Positions 43,959-51,820 of a stretch of 64,000 nucleotides of DNA are shown here, piece by piece. Source of the DNA: Streptomyces sp. S465 (GTDB lineage: Bacteria > Actinomycetota > Actinomycetes > Streptomycetales > Streptomycetaceae); assembly GCF_026898115.1 (NCBI RefSeq), contig NZ_CP114036.1, positions 4,396,001-4,460,000 on the forward strand, in the 5' to 3' direction. The translations under genes and the position numbers were made by a program. The notes below the pieces were generated by a model. The model saw nothing but the letters and a program-made list of their open reading frames with translations. It did no database searches and was not told the DNA's origin. Position 1 is the first letter of the stretch. Each line of letters begins with the position of its first letter.

Positions 43959-44418
43959 CGCCTTGAACTCGCACCACCCCGCCGCCGCTGCCCCAACTCG
44001 GCAACCTTGCAGCTCTCGGACACCTTCCACCTGATCACCGCCGGACTACGCGGCGGCAAAGGCACCCCGGAAGACGTCGCCACCCACCCCCGCGTCTTCG
44101 CCACCTTCACCGCACCCAGCTTCGGCCCCGTCCACAACCGGCTTACCGACCCGGCTGGCACGGTCCGTCGGTGCTGCTGCGGCGTCCGCCACGACCAGGA
44201 CGACGACGCCCTTGGCACACCGTTCGCCCCGCACAGGTACGACTACGAATCCGCGGTGCTCTGGACCGCCCACGCGGGCATGCTCTGGCGGCGCTTCTCC
44301 ATCTACCTGCGGCGGGAAGTCGCCAAGCGGGCCGGACTCAGCCAGCGAGCCCTCCGCAACCACGCCCGACTGTCCTTCGCCAAGGTCGCCGAGTACCAAA
44401 AGCACGGCGCCGTCCACT
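43959..44418 (+). pseudogene. Remnant of a RepSA-type replication initiator (pSAM2-like element)
   Basis: About 150 codons matching the middle of actinobacterial integrative-element replication initiators: GGKGTPEDVATHPRVFATFT, APSFGPVHNR, the CCCGVRHDQDD Cys/His region and AVLWTAHAGMLWRRFSIYLRR, ending RLSFAKVAEYQKHGAVH. The N terminus and the C-terminal half are missing. It passes directly into the integrase start, so the C-terminal rep part and any xis gene were deleted. Non-functional. The assignment rests on remembered family sequence. Confidence 0.75.
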
Positions 44419-44424
44419 TGCCTG

Positions 44425-45636
44425 ATGGCCGAGCACATCCAAGATCGCTGGTACACGACCGAGACTGGACCGGACGGGAAGGTACGCAAGGTCAAGACGG
44501 TGCGCCATGGATCGGGGCTCCGTTACCGCGCTCGGTACGTTGGTCCGGACGGTACAGAGAAGTCCAAGAGCTTCCCCGACTGGCAAAAGCGGCTTGCCGA
44601 TCAGTGGCTCGCCCACGTTAAGGCGGATATGGCGCGAGGGCAGTACATCGACCCCCGCACCGCTCGGATCACGTTCCAGCAGTACGGCGAACGCTGAGTG
44701 GCCACCCAGGGTGCCGATCCGAACACACAAGCCTCGATGGAGTCGCAGCTTCGACTTCACGCCTTCCCGTATCTGGGCACGCGTCCGCTCGGTTCCTTCC
44801 AGCCTGCGCACATCCGGGACTGGGTGCCTCAGCTTCATCCGGGGGTCGTATGCGCGAACGATCTACTCCAACGTGCGTGCTGCCCTGAGTGCGGCCGTGG
44901 ACGATGGCCATCTTCCCCGGAACCCATGCGCTGCCCGTTCGGTCCGGCCCCCAACGGTTGACGCGAAGCGCGTGATCCCGTGGACGTCGGAACGTCTCTT
45001 CGCCGTCCGGCTGCCATACCGGAGCGCTATCAGGCCATGGTCGACCTGGGCGGCGGCTGCGGGCTCCGTCAGGGCGAGATCCTGGGCGTGGCCACCGACG
45101 CGATCGACTTCGAGTCGGACACGCTCCACGTGGTCCAGCAACTGAAGCTGAGCCGCAGCAAGGCCATGTTCGCTCCGCCCAAGGGCGGCAAGCTCCGGCA
45201 CGTACCGCTGCCCGGGCCAGTCACCGAGGCGCTCCGGGAGCACATGAAGCGGTTTCCGCCGGTCGAGATCACCTTGCCGTGGAAGGTGGCCGACGGTCCC
45301 CCGGTGACCAAGCGACTGATCTTCACTGGGCCACGTGGCGGTCACGTCTGGCGTACGTCGCTCAACGAGGAGGCGTGGAAACCGGCGCTGGCTACGGCCG
45401 GGGTCATCCCAGTGCCCAAGCAGGGCCAGCTATACGCGGAGTCCCGCGAGAACGGCATGCACGCGCTGCGGCATTTCTACGCGTCGGTGCTCCTGGACGC
45501 CGGGGAGAACATCAAGGCTCTCGCCGAGTACCTCGGCCACTCGGATCCCGGCCTGACGCTCCGCGTGTACGCTCATCTGATGCCATCTAGTCAGGAGCGG
45601 ACTCGGAAGGCAATCTCCGCTATTTTTAATCTCTAG
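44425..45636 (+). pseudogene. Broken tyrosine site-specific integrase
   Basis: A pSAM2-type integrase read in pieces. The N-terminal arm-binding part starts MAEHIQDRWYTTETGPDGKV. A TGA at 44695-44697 replaces what is probably a Trp codon (reading resumes as VATQGADPNTQASMESQLRL). The core-binding domain is in another frame (SYARTIYSNVRAALSAAVDD) after a frameshift near 44835, and a second one near 45013 restores the frame. The catalytic domain is intact: Arg in CGLRQGEIL, HALRHFYASVLL, LGHSDP and the Tyr in RVYAHL. The full protein cannot be made. Confidence 0.88.
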
Positions 45637-45697
45637 CGCAATGACTGTGGTTCGGCGGCCGAGAATGGGTGCCCCTTGGATCGGCCGTCTTCGCGCT

Positions 45698-46693
45698 TCA
45701 TCCGATATCGTTCTTGAAGGTCACGCGTTGTGCACGCTTAGACATAACCTCGGTCGATTTTTTGATCACGAATATTCCGAACTCAGGGTCGGCCGCCAAC
45801 GGTGCAAGTTTGGTGTTCTGAGAGATGCGTTGGGAGACAACGGCAGCAATGGACTCGGCCGTCCACCCGCGATCTACATCTTTAGTTACTCCACCAACCA
45901 CACCGCTCACCGACTGAACAATTGGGTACGGATCTTTTCCGCTTATAACTCGTGCAGCTATGTCTTTCAACACTTGGGTAGAGGTGCGCGTATCATCACT
46001 TGACAGCCTCGGAGCGATTACTGGGCTATACATTTGAGCCCAGGTGACCCGCACACCCTGATGTTCAATCTCAAGGACACTGTGAGCGCTTGAAAGATAC
46101 CTAATGCGTGCCGCCAATGACAGAGGACGTTCCCCCGGCCAGGGAGTCCCAGGACTAAGGGAGAAGCTTGATCCAACGAAAAATGCGTGCCCGGGAAGCA
46201 GGATACGAGCCAGTGCTATAAGCCCTGCCGTTGCGGAGACTTCAGCTTTCGCCAAGTGTGCCAGAACCGCCTTGGCTTGACCTCCATCAAAATGAGAGAT
46301 CCCGCTGGTCACTGGCTTAAGCCATGCCGGAGGAACTAAGAGATGCGATGCAAATTCGTTAGCCTCCCGCTCCAGCGTGGCGATTTCGAATGAGTTGCTC
46401 GCCATCTCAATATTGGTCGCTTCGGGCGAACACTCGACCATGTTCGTATGCCAGGCTAGTTCGATGTGCCCAAGTTCATGCCCCAACGTGAAACGTTTGC
46501 GTGCATCCGTGCGTCCACTATGGGCGACAACAAGAGGGCGAGCGCGATCAAGAAAGGTAATCGCGTCACAGTCGTAAGGCCATTCATCCCATTCCAGCTC
46601 AGCCTTGGAACAAATCAGCGCCTCAATATCGATAGGCGGAATGAGTCCTAGTTTACCTATCAGGACCCTCGCCCGGGTGGCGGGAGCGCTCAG
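45698..46693 (-). CDS. ImmA/IrrE-family zinc metallopeptidase, probable CTG start
   Basis: About 332 residues. The HExxH zinc site is FTLGHELGHIELAWH (H72, E73, H76) and EREANEFASHLLVPP is the family's third-ligand region. The only standard start (TTG 46486) begins at the active site, which cannot be right. The frame is open for 69 more codons to a CTG at 46693 that overlaps the upstream TGA as CTGA, with GGAGGGGG before it. The added part (LIGKLGLIPPIDIEALICSK, DCDAITFLDRARPLVV) looks like the ImmA/IrrE N-terminal domain. Such proteases cleave repressors or toxin partners. It is last in a three-gene cassette with lower G+C. Confidence 0.75.
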   Translation of the reverse strand: MSAPATRARVLIGKLGLIPPIDIEALICSKAELEWDEWPYDCDAITFLDRARPLVVAHSGRTDARKRFTLGHELGHIELAWHTNMVECSPEATNIEMASNSFEIATLEREANEFASHLLVPPAWLKPVTSGISHFDGGQAKAVLAHLAKAEVSATAGLIALARILLPGHAFFVGSSFSLSPGTPWPGERPLSLAARIRYLSSAHSVLEIEHQGVRVTWAQMYSPVIAPRLSSDDTRTSTQVLKDIAARVISGKDPYPIVQSVSGVVGGVTKDVDRGWTAESIAAVVSQRISQNTKLAPLAADPEFGIFVIKKSTEVMSKRAQRVTFKNDIG

Positions 46694-47037
46694 ACTCGCC
46701 CCCTCCTAACCAGCCAGTCATAAACTCCCTTAGCCTGCTCCACAGACCCAGACCGAGCCGCAAGAGCATAGCCGGATTGTGCAGTGGCAGCCGCTTTGAT
46801 TTCCTCTGTGAATGGCCTACCCTTTTTCCGAGCAGACAAGACCAGCCGCAGAGCCTCGGGGCGCTCCGTGCAGAGCCGATATTCGTCTCGTGTCATCCCC
46901 AGGTATTCATAAAGAGGAAGATCGCTTCCCTCGTCGTGCCAGTCGTCGATGTAATCATCAAGATCATCGACAGAAGCACGCCCACTCAGTGCCGCTGAGA
47001 CGAAATTCTCTCGTCCGGACTCGCTACTACTAGACAC
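46690..47037 (-). CDS. 115-residue protein, candidate immunity/antitoxin of the E3-type ribonuclease
   Basis: From a GTG with AGGAGG upstream, overlapping the ribonuclease gene end by 8 bases (GTGTCTAG). The N-terminal half is acidic: VDDLDDYIDDWHDEGSDLPL, then YEYLGMTRDEYRLCTERPEA. The C-terminal half is more basic and helical. The L-x-EYLGMTxxEY pattern recalls small proteins found beside toxin and phage genes, but I cannot name a family. Position between the ribonuclease and the metallopeptidase, with coupled translation, suggests an antitoxin/immunity role; this is an inference. Confidence 0.65.
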   Translation of the reverse strand: MSSSSESGRENFVSAALSGRASVDDLDDYIDDWHDEGSDLPLYEYLGMTRDEYRLCTERPEALRLVLSARKKGRPFTEEIKAAATAQSGYALAARSGSVEQAKGVYDWLVRRGRV

Positions 47038-47269
47038 TTATCCTCCTCCCGTTCACTGGGTCCTTAACGTACTCACCAGTCACGGCATCGACTACACCTC
47101 GATGTCTTCCCCTTTTGGAAAAAACCTCGACTTCTCCGCCATGCTCGCCGTCCCAGGTATAGATGAGCCCTGATATTTGGTCGACCCATCGCTCTTCACC
47201 GTACTTGAACTCCTTGCGGTAGCGCGGGCTTCTGAGGAAGCAGTTCGCTGGCATAGGGGCGTAGACCAC
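47030..47269 (-). CDS. Stand-alone colicin E3-type cytotoxic ribonuclease domain
   Basis: 79 residues, GTG start (ATG at 47254 possible). The frame has a stop just upstream, so no N-terminal translocation domain exists. The end aligns with the colicin E3 rRNase: LIYTWDGEHGGEVEVFSKRG against RIYEWDSQHGELEGYRASDG, then GVVDAVTGEYVKDPVNGRRI against GSFDPKTGNQLKGPDPKRNI. The E3 catalytic residues Asp510, His513, Glu517 and Arg545 match D40, H43, E49 and R75. Colicin E3 cuts 16S rRNA at the decoding site. It is the first gene of a cassette with a likely immunity protein and an ImmA/IrrE protease. The alignment is from memory of the E3 sequence. Confidence 0.72.
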   Translation of the reverse strand: MVYAPMPANCFLRSPRYRKEFKYGEERWVDQISGLIYTWDGEHGGEVEVFSKRGRHRGVVDAVTGEYVKDPVNGRRISV

Positions 47270-47427
47270 GACAACTCAATGTATCGGCTACGCACGGCAC
47301 TTGCACACGCACGGCACACATCTGATCTCAGAACCCAGGGCGAGCGCCTCAACAACGCATCGGGTCGGTGCCGTCAGCTTTCCATCGCGCTGGTCCAGCG
47401 GCCCAGGGACGGCCCCAGCCCAGCAAT

Positions 47428-47466
47428 AAGCCCCCTACTCGCGGAGAAACCGCCGGTAGGGGGCTT
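47428..47466 (-). terminator. gpmA terminator
   Basis: AAGCCCCCTAC pairs with GTAGGGGGCTT (loop of 16 or 17 bases), 12 bases past the gpmA stop on the minus strand. It resembles the hairpin at 41169-41207 in stem, loop and distance from the CAGGGCAAGAAGAAGT segment. 47270-47427 must hold the cassette promoter; no clear motif is seen. Confidence 0.85.
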
Positions 47467-47478
47467 ACTGGCGTCGGT

Positions 47479-48240
47479 TTACTTCTTCTTGCCCTGGTTC
47501 TTGACCGCCTCGATGGCGGCCTTCGCGGCCTCCGGGTCGAGGTAGGTGCCGCCCGGGTTGACGGGGCGGAAGTCGGCGTCCAGGTCGTAGGAGAGCGGGA
47601 TGCCGGTGGGGATGTTCAGGCCCGCGATGTCGGCGTCGGAGATGCCGTCGAGGTGCTTGACCAGGGCGCGGAGCGAGTTGCCGTGGGCGGCGACCAGGAC
47701 CGTGCGGCCGGTGAGCAGGTCCGGGACGATGCCGTCGTACCAGTACGGCAGCATGCGCTCGACGACGTCCTTGAGGCACTCGGTGCGCGGGCGCAGCTCC
47801 GGCGGGATGGTCGCGTAGCGCGGGTCGTCGCTCTGGGACCACTCGGCGCCGTCCTCGAGCGGGGGCGGCGGGGTGTCGTAGGAGCGGCGCCACAGCATGA
47901 ACTGCTCCTCGCCGAACTCGGCGAGGGTCTGCGCCTTGTCCTTGCCCTGCAGCGCGCCGTAGTGGCGCTCGTTCAGCCGCCAGGAGCGGCGGACCGGGAT
48001 CCAGTGGCGGTCGGCGGCCTCCAGGGCGGACTGCGCGGTGCGGATCGCGCGCTTCAGGAGGGACGTGTGGACCACGTCGGGGAGCAGGCCGGCGTCCTTC
48101 AGCAGCTCACCGCCGCGGACGGCCTCCTTCTCGCCCTTCTCGTTCAGATTGACGTCCACCCAGCCGGTGAACAGGTTCTTCGCGTTCCACTCGCTCTCGC
48201 CGTGGCGGAGGAGGATCAGCTTGTACGGTGCGTCGGCCAT
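47479..48240 (-). CDS. gpmA: 2,3-bisphosphoglycerate-dependent phosphoglycerate mutase
   Basis: 253 residues from ATG 48240. Landmarks are the catalytic LLRHGESEWN, FTGWVDVNLNEKG, RHYGALQGKDK and the second His in AAHGNSLRALVKHL. The C terminus is KNQGKKK. It interconverts 3- and 2-phosphoglycerate in glycolysis. Its last codons share 16 bases with 41222-41237, which suggests that its 3' end served as an integration target. The gene itself appears intact. The MFS transporter gene starts divergently 127 bases upstream. Confidence 0.96.
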   Translation of the reverse strand: MADAPYKLILLRHGESEWNAKNLFTGWVDVNLNEKGEKEAVRGGELLKDAGLLPDVVHTSLLKRAIRTAQSALEAADRHWIPVRRSWRLNERHYGALQGKDKAQTLAEFGEEQFMLWRRSYDTPPPPLEDGAEWSQSDDPRYATIPPELRPRTECLKDVVERMLPYWYDGIVPDLLTGRTVLVAAHGNSLRALVKHLDGISDADIAGLNIPTGIPLSYDLDADFRPVNPGGTYLDPEAAKAAIEAVKNQGKKK

Positions 48241-48367
48241 GTCGTCGAGCCTACTGGACCGGCCTGAGCGGCTCGGTTGACGGACCCCGTCAATTCGGTG
48301 GCGGGGTGGGGGCGGGGTCGGTAATTTGCGGTTGCTGGTTGTGCCACTTACAGGGGGGAGTCGCCCG

Positions 48368-49735
48368 GTGTCCGTCGTCCGACTGAGGCAGGCCACGAAG
48401 GAGAGCGTTTCGGGGCTGCCCCGGGCGTTCTGGTGGCTGTGGACCTCCACCCTGGTCAATCGGCTGGGCGGGTTCGTGGCCACGTTCCTTGCCATGTACC
48501 TGACCGTGGACCGTGGTTATTCGGCGATGTTCGCCGGACTGGTCGGGGCGCTGCACGGGCTGGGCGGGGCGGTGTCGGCGGTGGTCTCCGGGGTGCTGAC
48601 CGACCGGCTGGGGCGGCGGCCCACGCTGCTGGTCTCGCAGCTGTCGACGGCGGTCACGGTCGCCGTCCTGGGCTTCGTCCAGGACCCGGTCGCCATCGCC
48701 GTCGTGGCCTGTCTGGTGGGGATGACCAGCAACGCGTCACGGCCCGCCGTGCAGGCGATGATCGCCGACATCGTCGCCCCCGAGGACCGGGTGCGGGCCT
48801 TCTCGCTCAACTACTGGGCCATCAACCTCGGCTTCGCCGTCTCGGCGGCGGCGGCCGGGCTGATCGCGCGCCACGGCTATCTCACCCTCTTCCTGGCCGA
48901 CGCCGGGATGACGCTGCTGTGCGCGGTCATCGTCTTCGCCAGGCTCCCGGAGTCCCGGCCGGAGCGGGATGCCGTCGGCGAGGGTCAGGGTGCGGCGGGG
49001 GTGGCGGCTGACCCGCCGGAGCCGGAGGTCGGGCTGGGCACGGTGCTGCGGGACCGGCGGTTCATGGCCGTGGTCGCGCTGTCGTTCCTGATCGCGACCC
49101 TCATCCAGCAGGCGTTCGTGGCGCTGCCGGTGGCGATGGGAACGGACGGGCTGTCCAGTACGGACTTCGGCGTCGCGATCGCGACGAACGGCGTGCTGAT
49201 CGTGGCCGTGCAGATCCCGGTGACGCGGTTCATCGAACACCGCGATCCGGCTCCCCTGCTGATCGCCTCCGCGCTGCTGACCGGAGCGGGCTTCGGGCTG
49301 ACCGCCTTCGCCGGGTCGGTGGGGATGTACGCGCTGGCCGTGGCCGTCTGGACGCTCGGCGAGGTCATCAACTCGCCCACGCAGATGGGGCTGGTGGCCC
49401 GGCTCTCCCCGACCCATGGGCGCGGGCGCTACCAGGGGATGTACACCCTGTCGTGGTCCCTCGCCTCGCTCATCGCACCGCTCGCCGGCGGCGCGGTCAT
49501 CGACCGCTTCGGGGCGGACACGCTGTGGGCGGCCAGCGCGGTCGTGGGGGGCGTGGCCGCCGCCGGGTACGCGGCGCTGGGGCGCGCGATGCGGAGCGGT
49601 TCTGGGGTTGAGGATTCTGGGGGCTCTGGTGTTGAGGGTTCCGGGGTGAGGAGTTCTGGGGGCGAGGGTTCGGGGGTTGGGGGATCTGAAGGCAAGGGTT
49701 CCGGGGTTGGTGCGGGTGCCGCTGAGGTGGGGTAG
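48368..49735 (+). CDS. Major facilitator superfamily transporter (drug/metabolite exporter type)
   Basis: 455 residues from a GTG at 48368 with GGGGGGAG upstream. Twelve membrane helices are visible as two six-helix halves. The MFS loop 2-3 motif is GVLTDRLGRRPTLL and the antiporter-type segment AFSLNYWAINLGFAVSAAAAG follows. The second half ends near LWAASAVVGGVAAAGYAALG. A 40-residue Gly/Ser/Val repeat tail (GSGVEGSGVRSSGGEGSGVG) follows, coming from short DNA repeats. The profile fits the MdtH/DHA1 group that exports small molecules using the proton gradient. The substrate is unknown. Confidence 0.9.
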   Translation: MSVVRLRQATKESVSGLPRAFWWLWTSTLVNRLGGFVATFLAMYLTVDRGYSAMFAGLVGALHGLGGAVSAVVSGVLTDRLGRRPTLLVSQLSTAVTVAVLGFVQDPVAIAVVACLVGMTSNASRPAVQAMIADIVAPEDRVRAFSLNYWAINLGFAVSAAAAGLIARHGYLTLFLADAGMTLLCAVIVFARLPESRPERDAVGEGQGAAGVAADPPEPEVGLGTVLRDRRFMAVVALSFLIATLIQQAFVALPVAMGTDGLSSTDFGVAIATNGVLIVAVQIPVTRFIEHRDPAPLLIASALLTGAGFGLTAFAGSVGMYALAVAVWTLGEVINSPTQMGLVARLSPTHGRGRYQGMYTLSWSLASLIAPLAGGAVIDRFGADTLWAASAVVGGVAAAGYAALGRAMRSGSGVEDSGGSGVEGSGVRSSGGEGSGVGGSEGKGSGVGAGAAEVG

Positions 49736-49744
49736 CTGCCACGA

Positions 49745-51820
49745 TCACCGCGTGGGCCTGGGGAGCAGTGGTTTGATGTCGATGCTCGGCAGCGAGGGCG
49801 ACGGCAGCCGGTAGGCCGGGGGCGTCGGCCACCCAGGGGTGGTGGGGAAGCCGTAGGTCGGGAACGGGGCAGGCGCGGGCGCGGTGCCGGTGCCGGTGCC
49901 GCCGCCCGGCTGGTAGGGGTTGTGCCACCGGGTCACCGGCGTTCCGGGGTAGCTCGGCTCGTCCCTGTTCGCCCACAGCGCGAGCGTCAGCCCCGTCATC
50001 CCCACCAGCACGGTGAACGCCAGCGCCCGTACGGCGGTGATCCGCCGGCGCGCGGGGCCGGTGACTCCCGGCGCGATGCTGATCCGCCGCGCCTTCTCCC
50101 CCGGCGCCGGGCCGGTGGGCAGGGGTGCGCGTTCGTCCACGCCCAGGGCGGCCAGGTGCAGCCCGAGCCGCTGGGTCTGGCCGGGCAGCCGGACGGCGGT
50201 GTCGGCCCAGGCGTGGATGGTCTCGGGGGCGATGCCGTCGGGCGGTACGAGGATGCTGGGGCCGGTCCAGTCCATCGCCCAGTACGCGGTCCCCCGCGCG
50301 ACCAGCTGCGCCCCGATCAGCACGGCCAGGGCGTCGGCCAGGGGGCGAAGTGGATCGCGCTCGGTCTGCTCGGTGTGGGGCAGTCGGGAGTTGAGGGCGC
50401 GGGCGAGCGGCATCCGGCGGCCGCCGTCCAGCAGTCGCAGCACCCGCTGGATCGTCAGCGCGTCCGGCTCCGTTTGCGGCTCCGTTTGCGGCTCCGTTTG
50501 CGGTTTCGCACCCTGTTCCGCGTCCCGTTTCGCGCCCGGTTTCGCCGTCTCTGGTTCCGCGTCCGGCTCCGCCCTCCGCCGTCCCGTCCCCTCGGCCTCC
50601 TCCACCGTGCGCACGGCCTCGGCCAGTGGGGTGAGGGTCCGCGTCGCGCGGTGTTCGGCCAGTTCGGTGAGCCAGTCCCGCCAGGGCACTCTGGTCCCCG
50701 CGTCCGGGCCGGACAGCAGGACGCGGCCCAGCTCGACCGCGTACCGCGGCGGGACGGGGACGGGGTCCGGGAGCCGGGGTTCGGTGCCGGACTCCCGGGC
50801 TTCCCGGGCGGGCAGGCGCGCCAGCCGTTCCAGCCGGGTGGCCAGGGCCGGATGCGCGTCGTCGGGGCCGGCGGGCCGCTCGGCGGCGCGGGCGCGCAGC
50901 GCGGCCATCGGCTCTCGTATTTCGGGCGCCTCGACCATATGGGCGAAGGCGCGGAACGGATCGTCGGGAATCCGGCCGGTCGCCCGGCGCATCGGGGCGA
51001 GGAAGTCGGCGAGGAACTCCTGCCACGCCGCCGCCAGCGCCTCCGTGGAGCACAGCGCGTCGGCGACGGCGCCCGGACCCGCCACCCGGGCGGCCTCCCG
51101 GTCGGCCTCCAGCTCCTGCCGCCGCCGGACCGGGCGGGTGAGCCAACGGAAGACACGGGAGTAGAGGCCGAGCAGCAGCAGCGGCCCGCCCGCGTACAGC
51201 CGCACCAGGTCATTGGCGGCCGACGCGTCCTGGATCGCCTGCCGGGCGGCGACCAGGCCCGCCGCGCCCCGGTGGGCCACCGCGCCGAAGCGGCTGTGGC
51301 GGCGGGAGAAATGGCCCAGCTCATGCGCGAGGACGGCGCACAGCTCGGCGGGCGGCAGGCCGACCAGCAGGGGCAGGCCGAGATAGAGGACGCGCCGGCC
51401 GGGGGCCAGCCCGAGGAGTGGGGCGTCCTCGGTGACGGAGGCGTTGACCTCGGCAGTCAGCCGGATCTGGGCGGGCGGCCGGGTGCCGACGCCGAGCGCC
51501 AGCTCCTCGACCGTGCGCCATAACTCGGGCGCCCCGCGCCGGGTCACCGTCACCGCGTCCCCGCGCGGGGCGGCGGGCCGCGCGGTGCGGACCACCGCCC
51601 ACACCATGCCGAAGACGATCGGCGCGAACGCCGCGCAGGCGGTGACGACGCTGGTGGGCGGCGACTGGACCCCCGGCTCACCGGCGGTCCACAAGGCCGC
51701 CGCCAGAAAGGCCCCCCAGAGCAGCACCATGGCCGCGACCAGCGCGTAGAAGACGGCGAGCAGGGCGAGGGCGAGGACCGCACGGGCGACGGCGAGGACC
51801 GAACGGGCGACACCGATCAT
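49745..51820 (-). CDS. Membrane-bound M48-family zinc metallopeptidase
   Basis: 691 residues. Two N-terminal membrane helices (about 10-45 and 58-78) lead to a peptidase domain with the zinc site VLAHELGHFSRRH (H166, E167, H170) and a later Glu in RRQELEADREAARVAG, as in HtpX/Ste24. A charged insertion contains KPQTEP repeats. A further helix (ALAFTVLVGMTGLTLALW) near residue 600 is followed by a Pro-rich tail. The start overlaps the sigma factor stop by 4 bases, so sigma factor and protease are coupled; a role in envelope stress is likely but inferred. Confidence 0.9.
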   Translation of the reverse strand: MIGVARSVLAVARAVLALALLAVFYALVAAMVLLWGAFLAAALWTAGEPGVQSPPTSVVTACAAFAPIVFGMVWAVVRTARPAAPRGDAVTVTRRGAPELWRTVEELALGVGTRPPAQIRLTAEVNASVTEDAPLLGLAPGRRVLYLGLPLLVGLPPAELCAVLAHELGHFSRRHSRFGAVAHRGAAGLVAARQAIQDASAANDLVRLYAGGPLLLLGLYSRVFRWLTRPVRRRQELEADREAARVAGPGAVADALCSTEALAAAWQEFLADFLAPMRRATGRIPDDPFRAFAHMVEAPEIREPMAALRARAAERPAGPDDAHPALATRLERLARLPAREARESGTEPRLPDPVPVPPRYAVELGRVLLSGPDAGTRVPWRDWLTELAEHRATRTLTPLAEAVRTVEEAEGTGRRRAEPDAEPETAKPGAKRDAEQGAKPQTEPQTEPQTEPDALTIQRVLRLLDGGRRMPLARALNSRLPHTEQTERDPLRPLADALAVLIGAQLVARGTAYWAMDWTGPSILVPPDGIAPETIHAWADTAVRLPGQTQRLGLHLAALGVDERAPLPTGPAPGEKARRISIAPGVTGPARRRITAVRALAFTVLVGMTGLTLALWANRDEPSYPGTPVTRWHNPYQPGGGTGTGTAPAPAPFPTYGFPTTPGWPTPPAYRLPSPSLPSIDIKPLLPRPTR

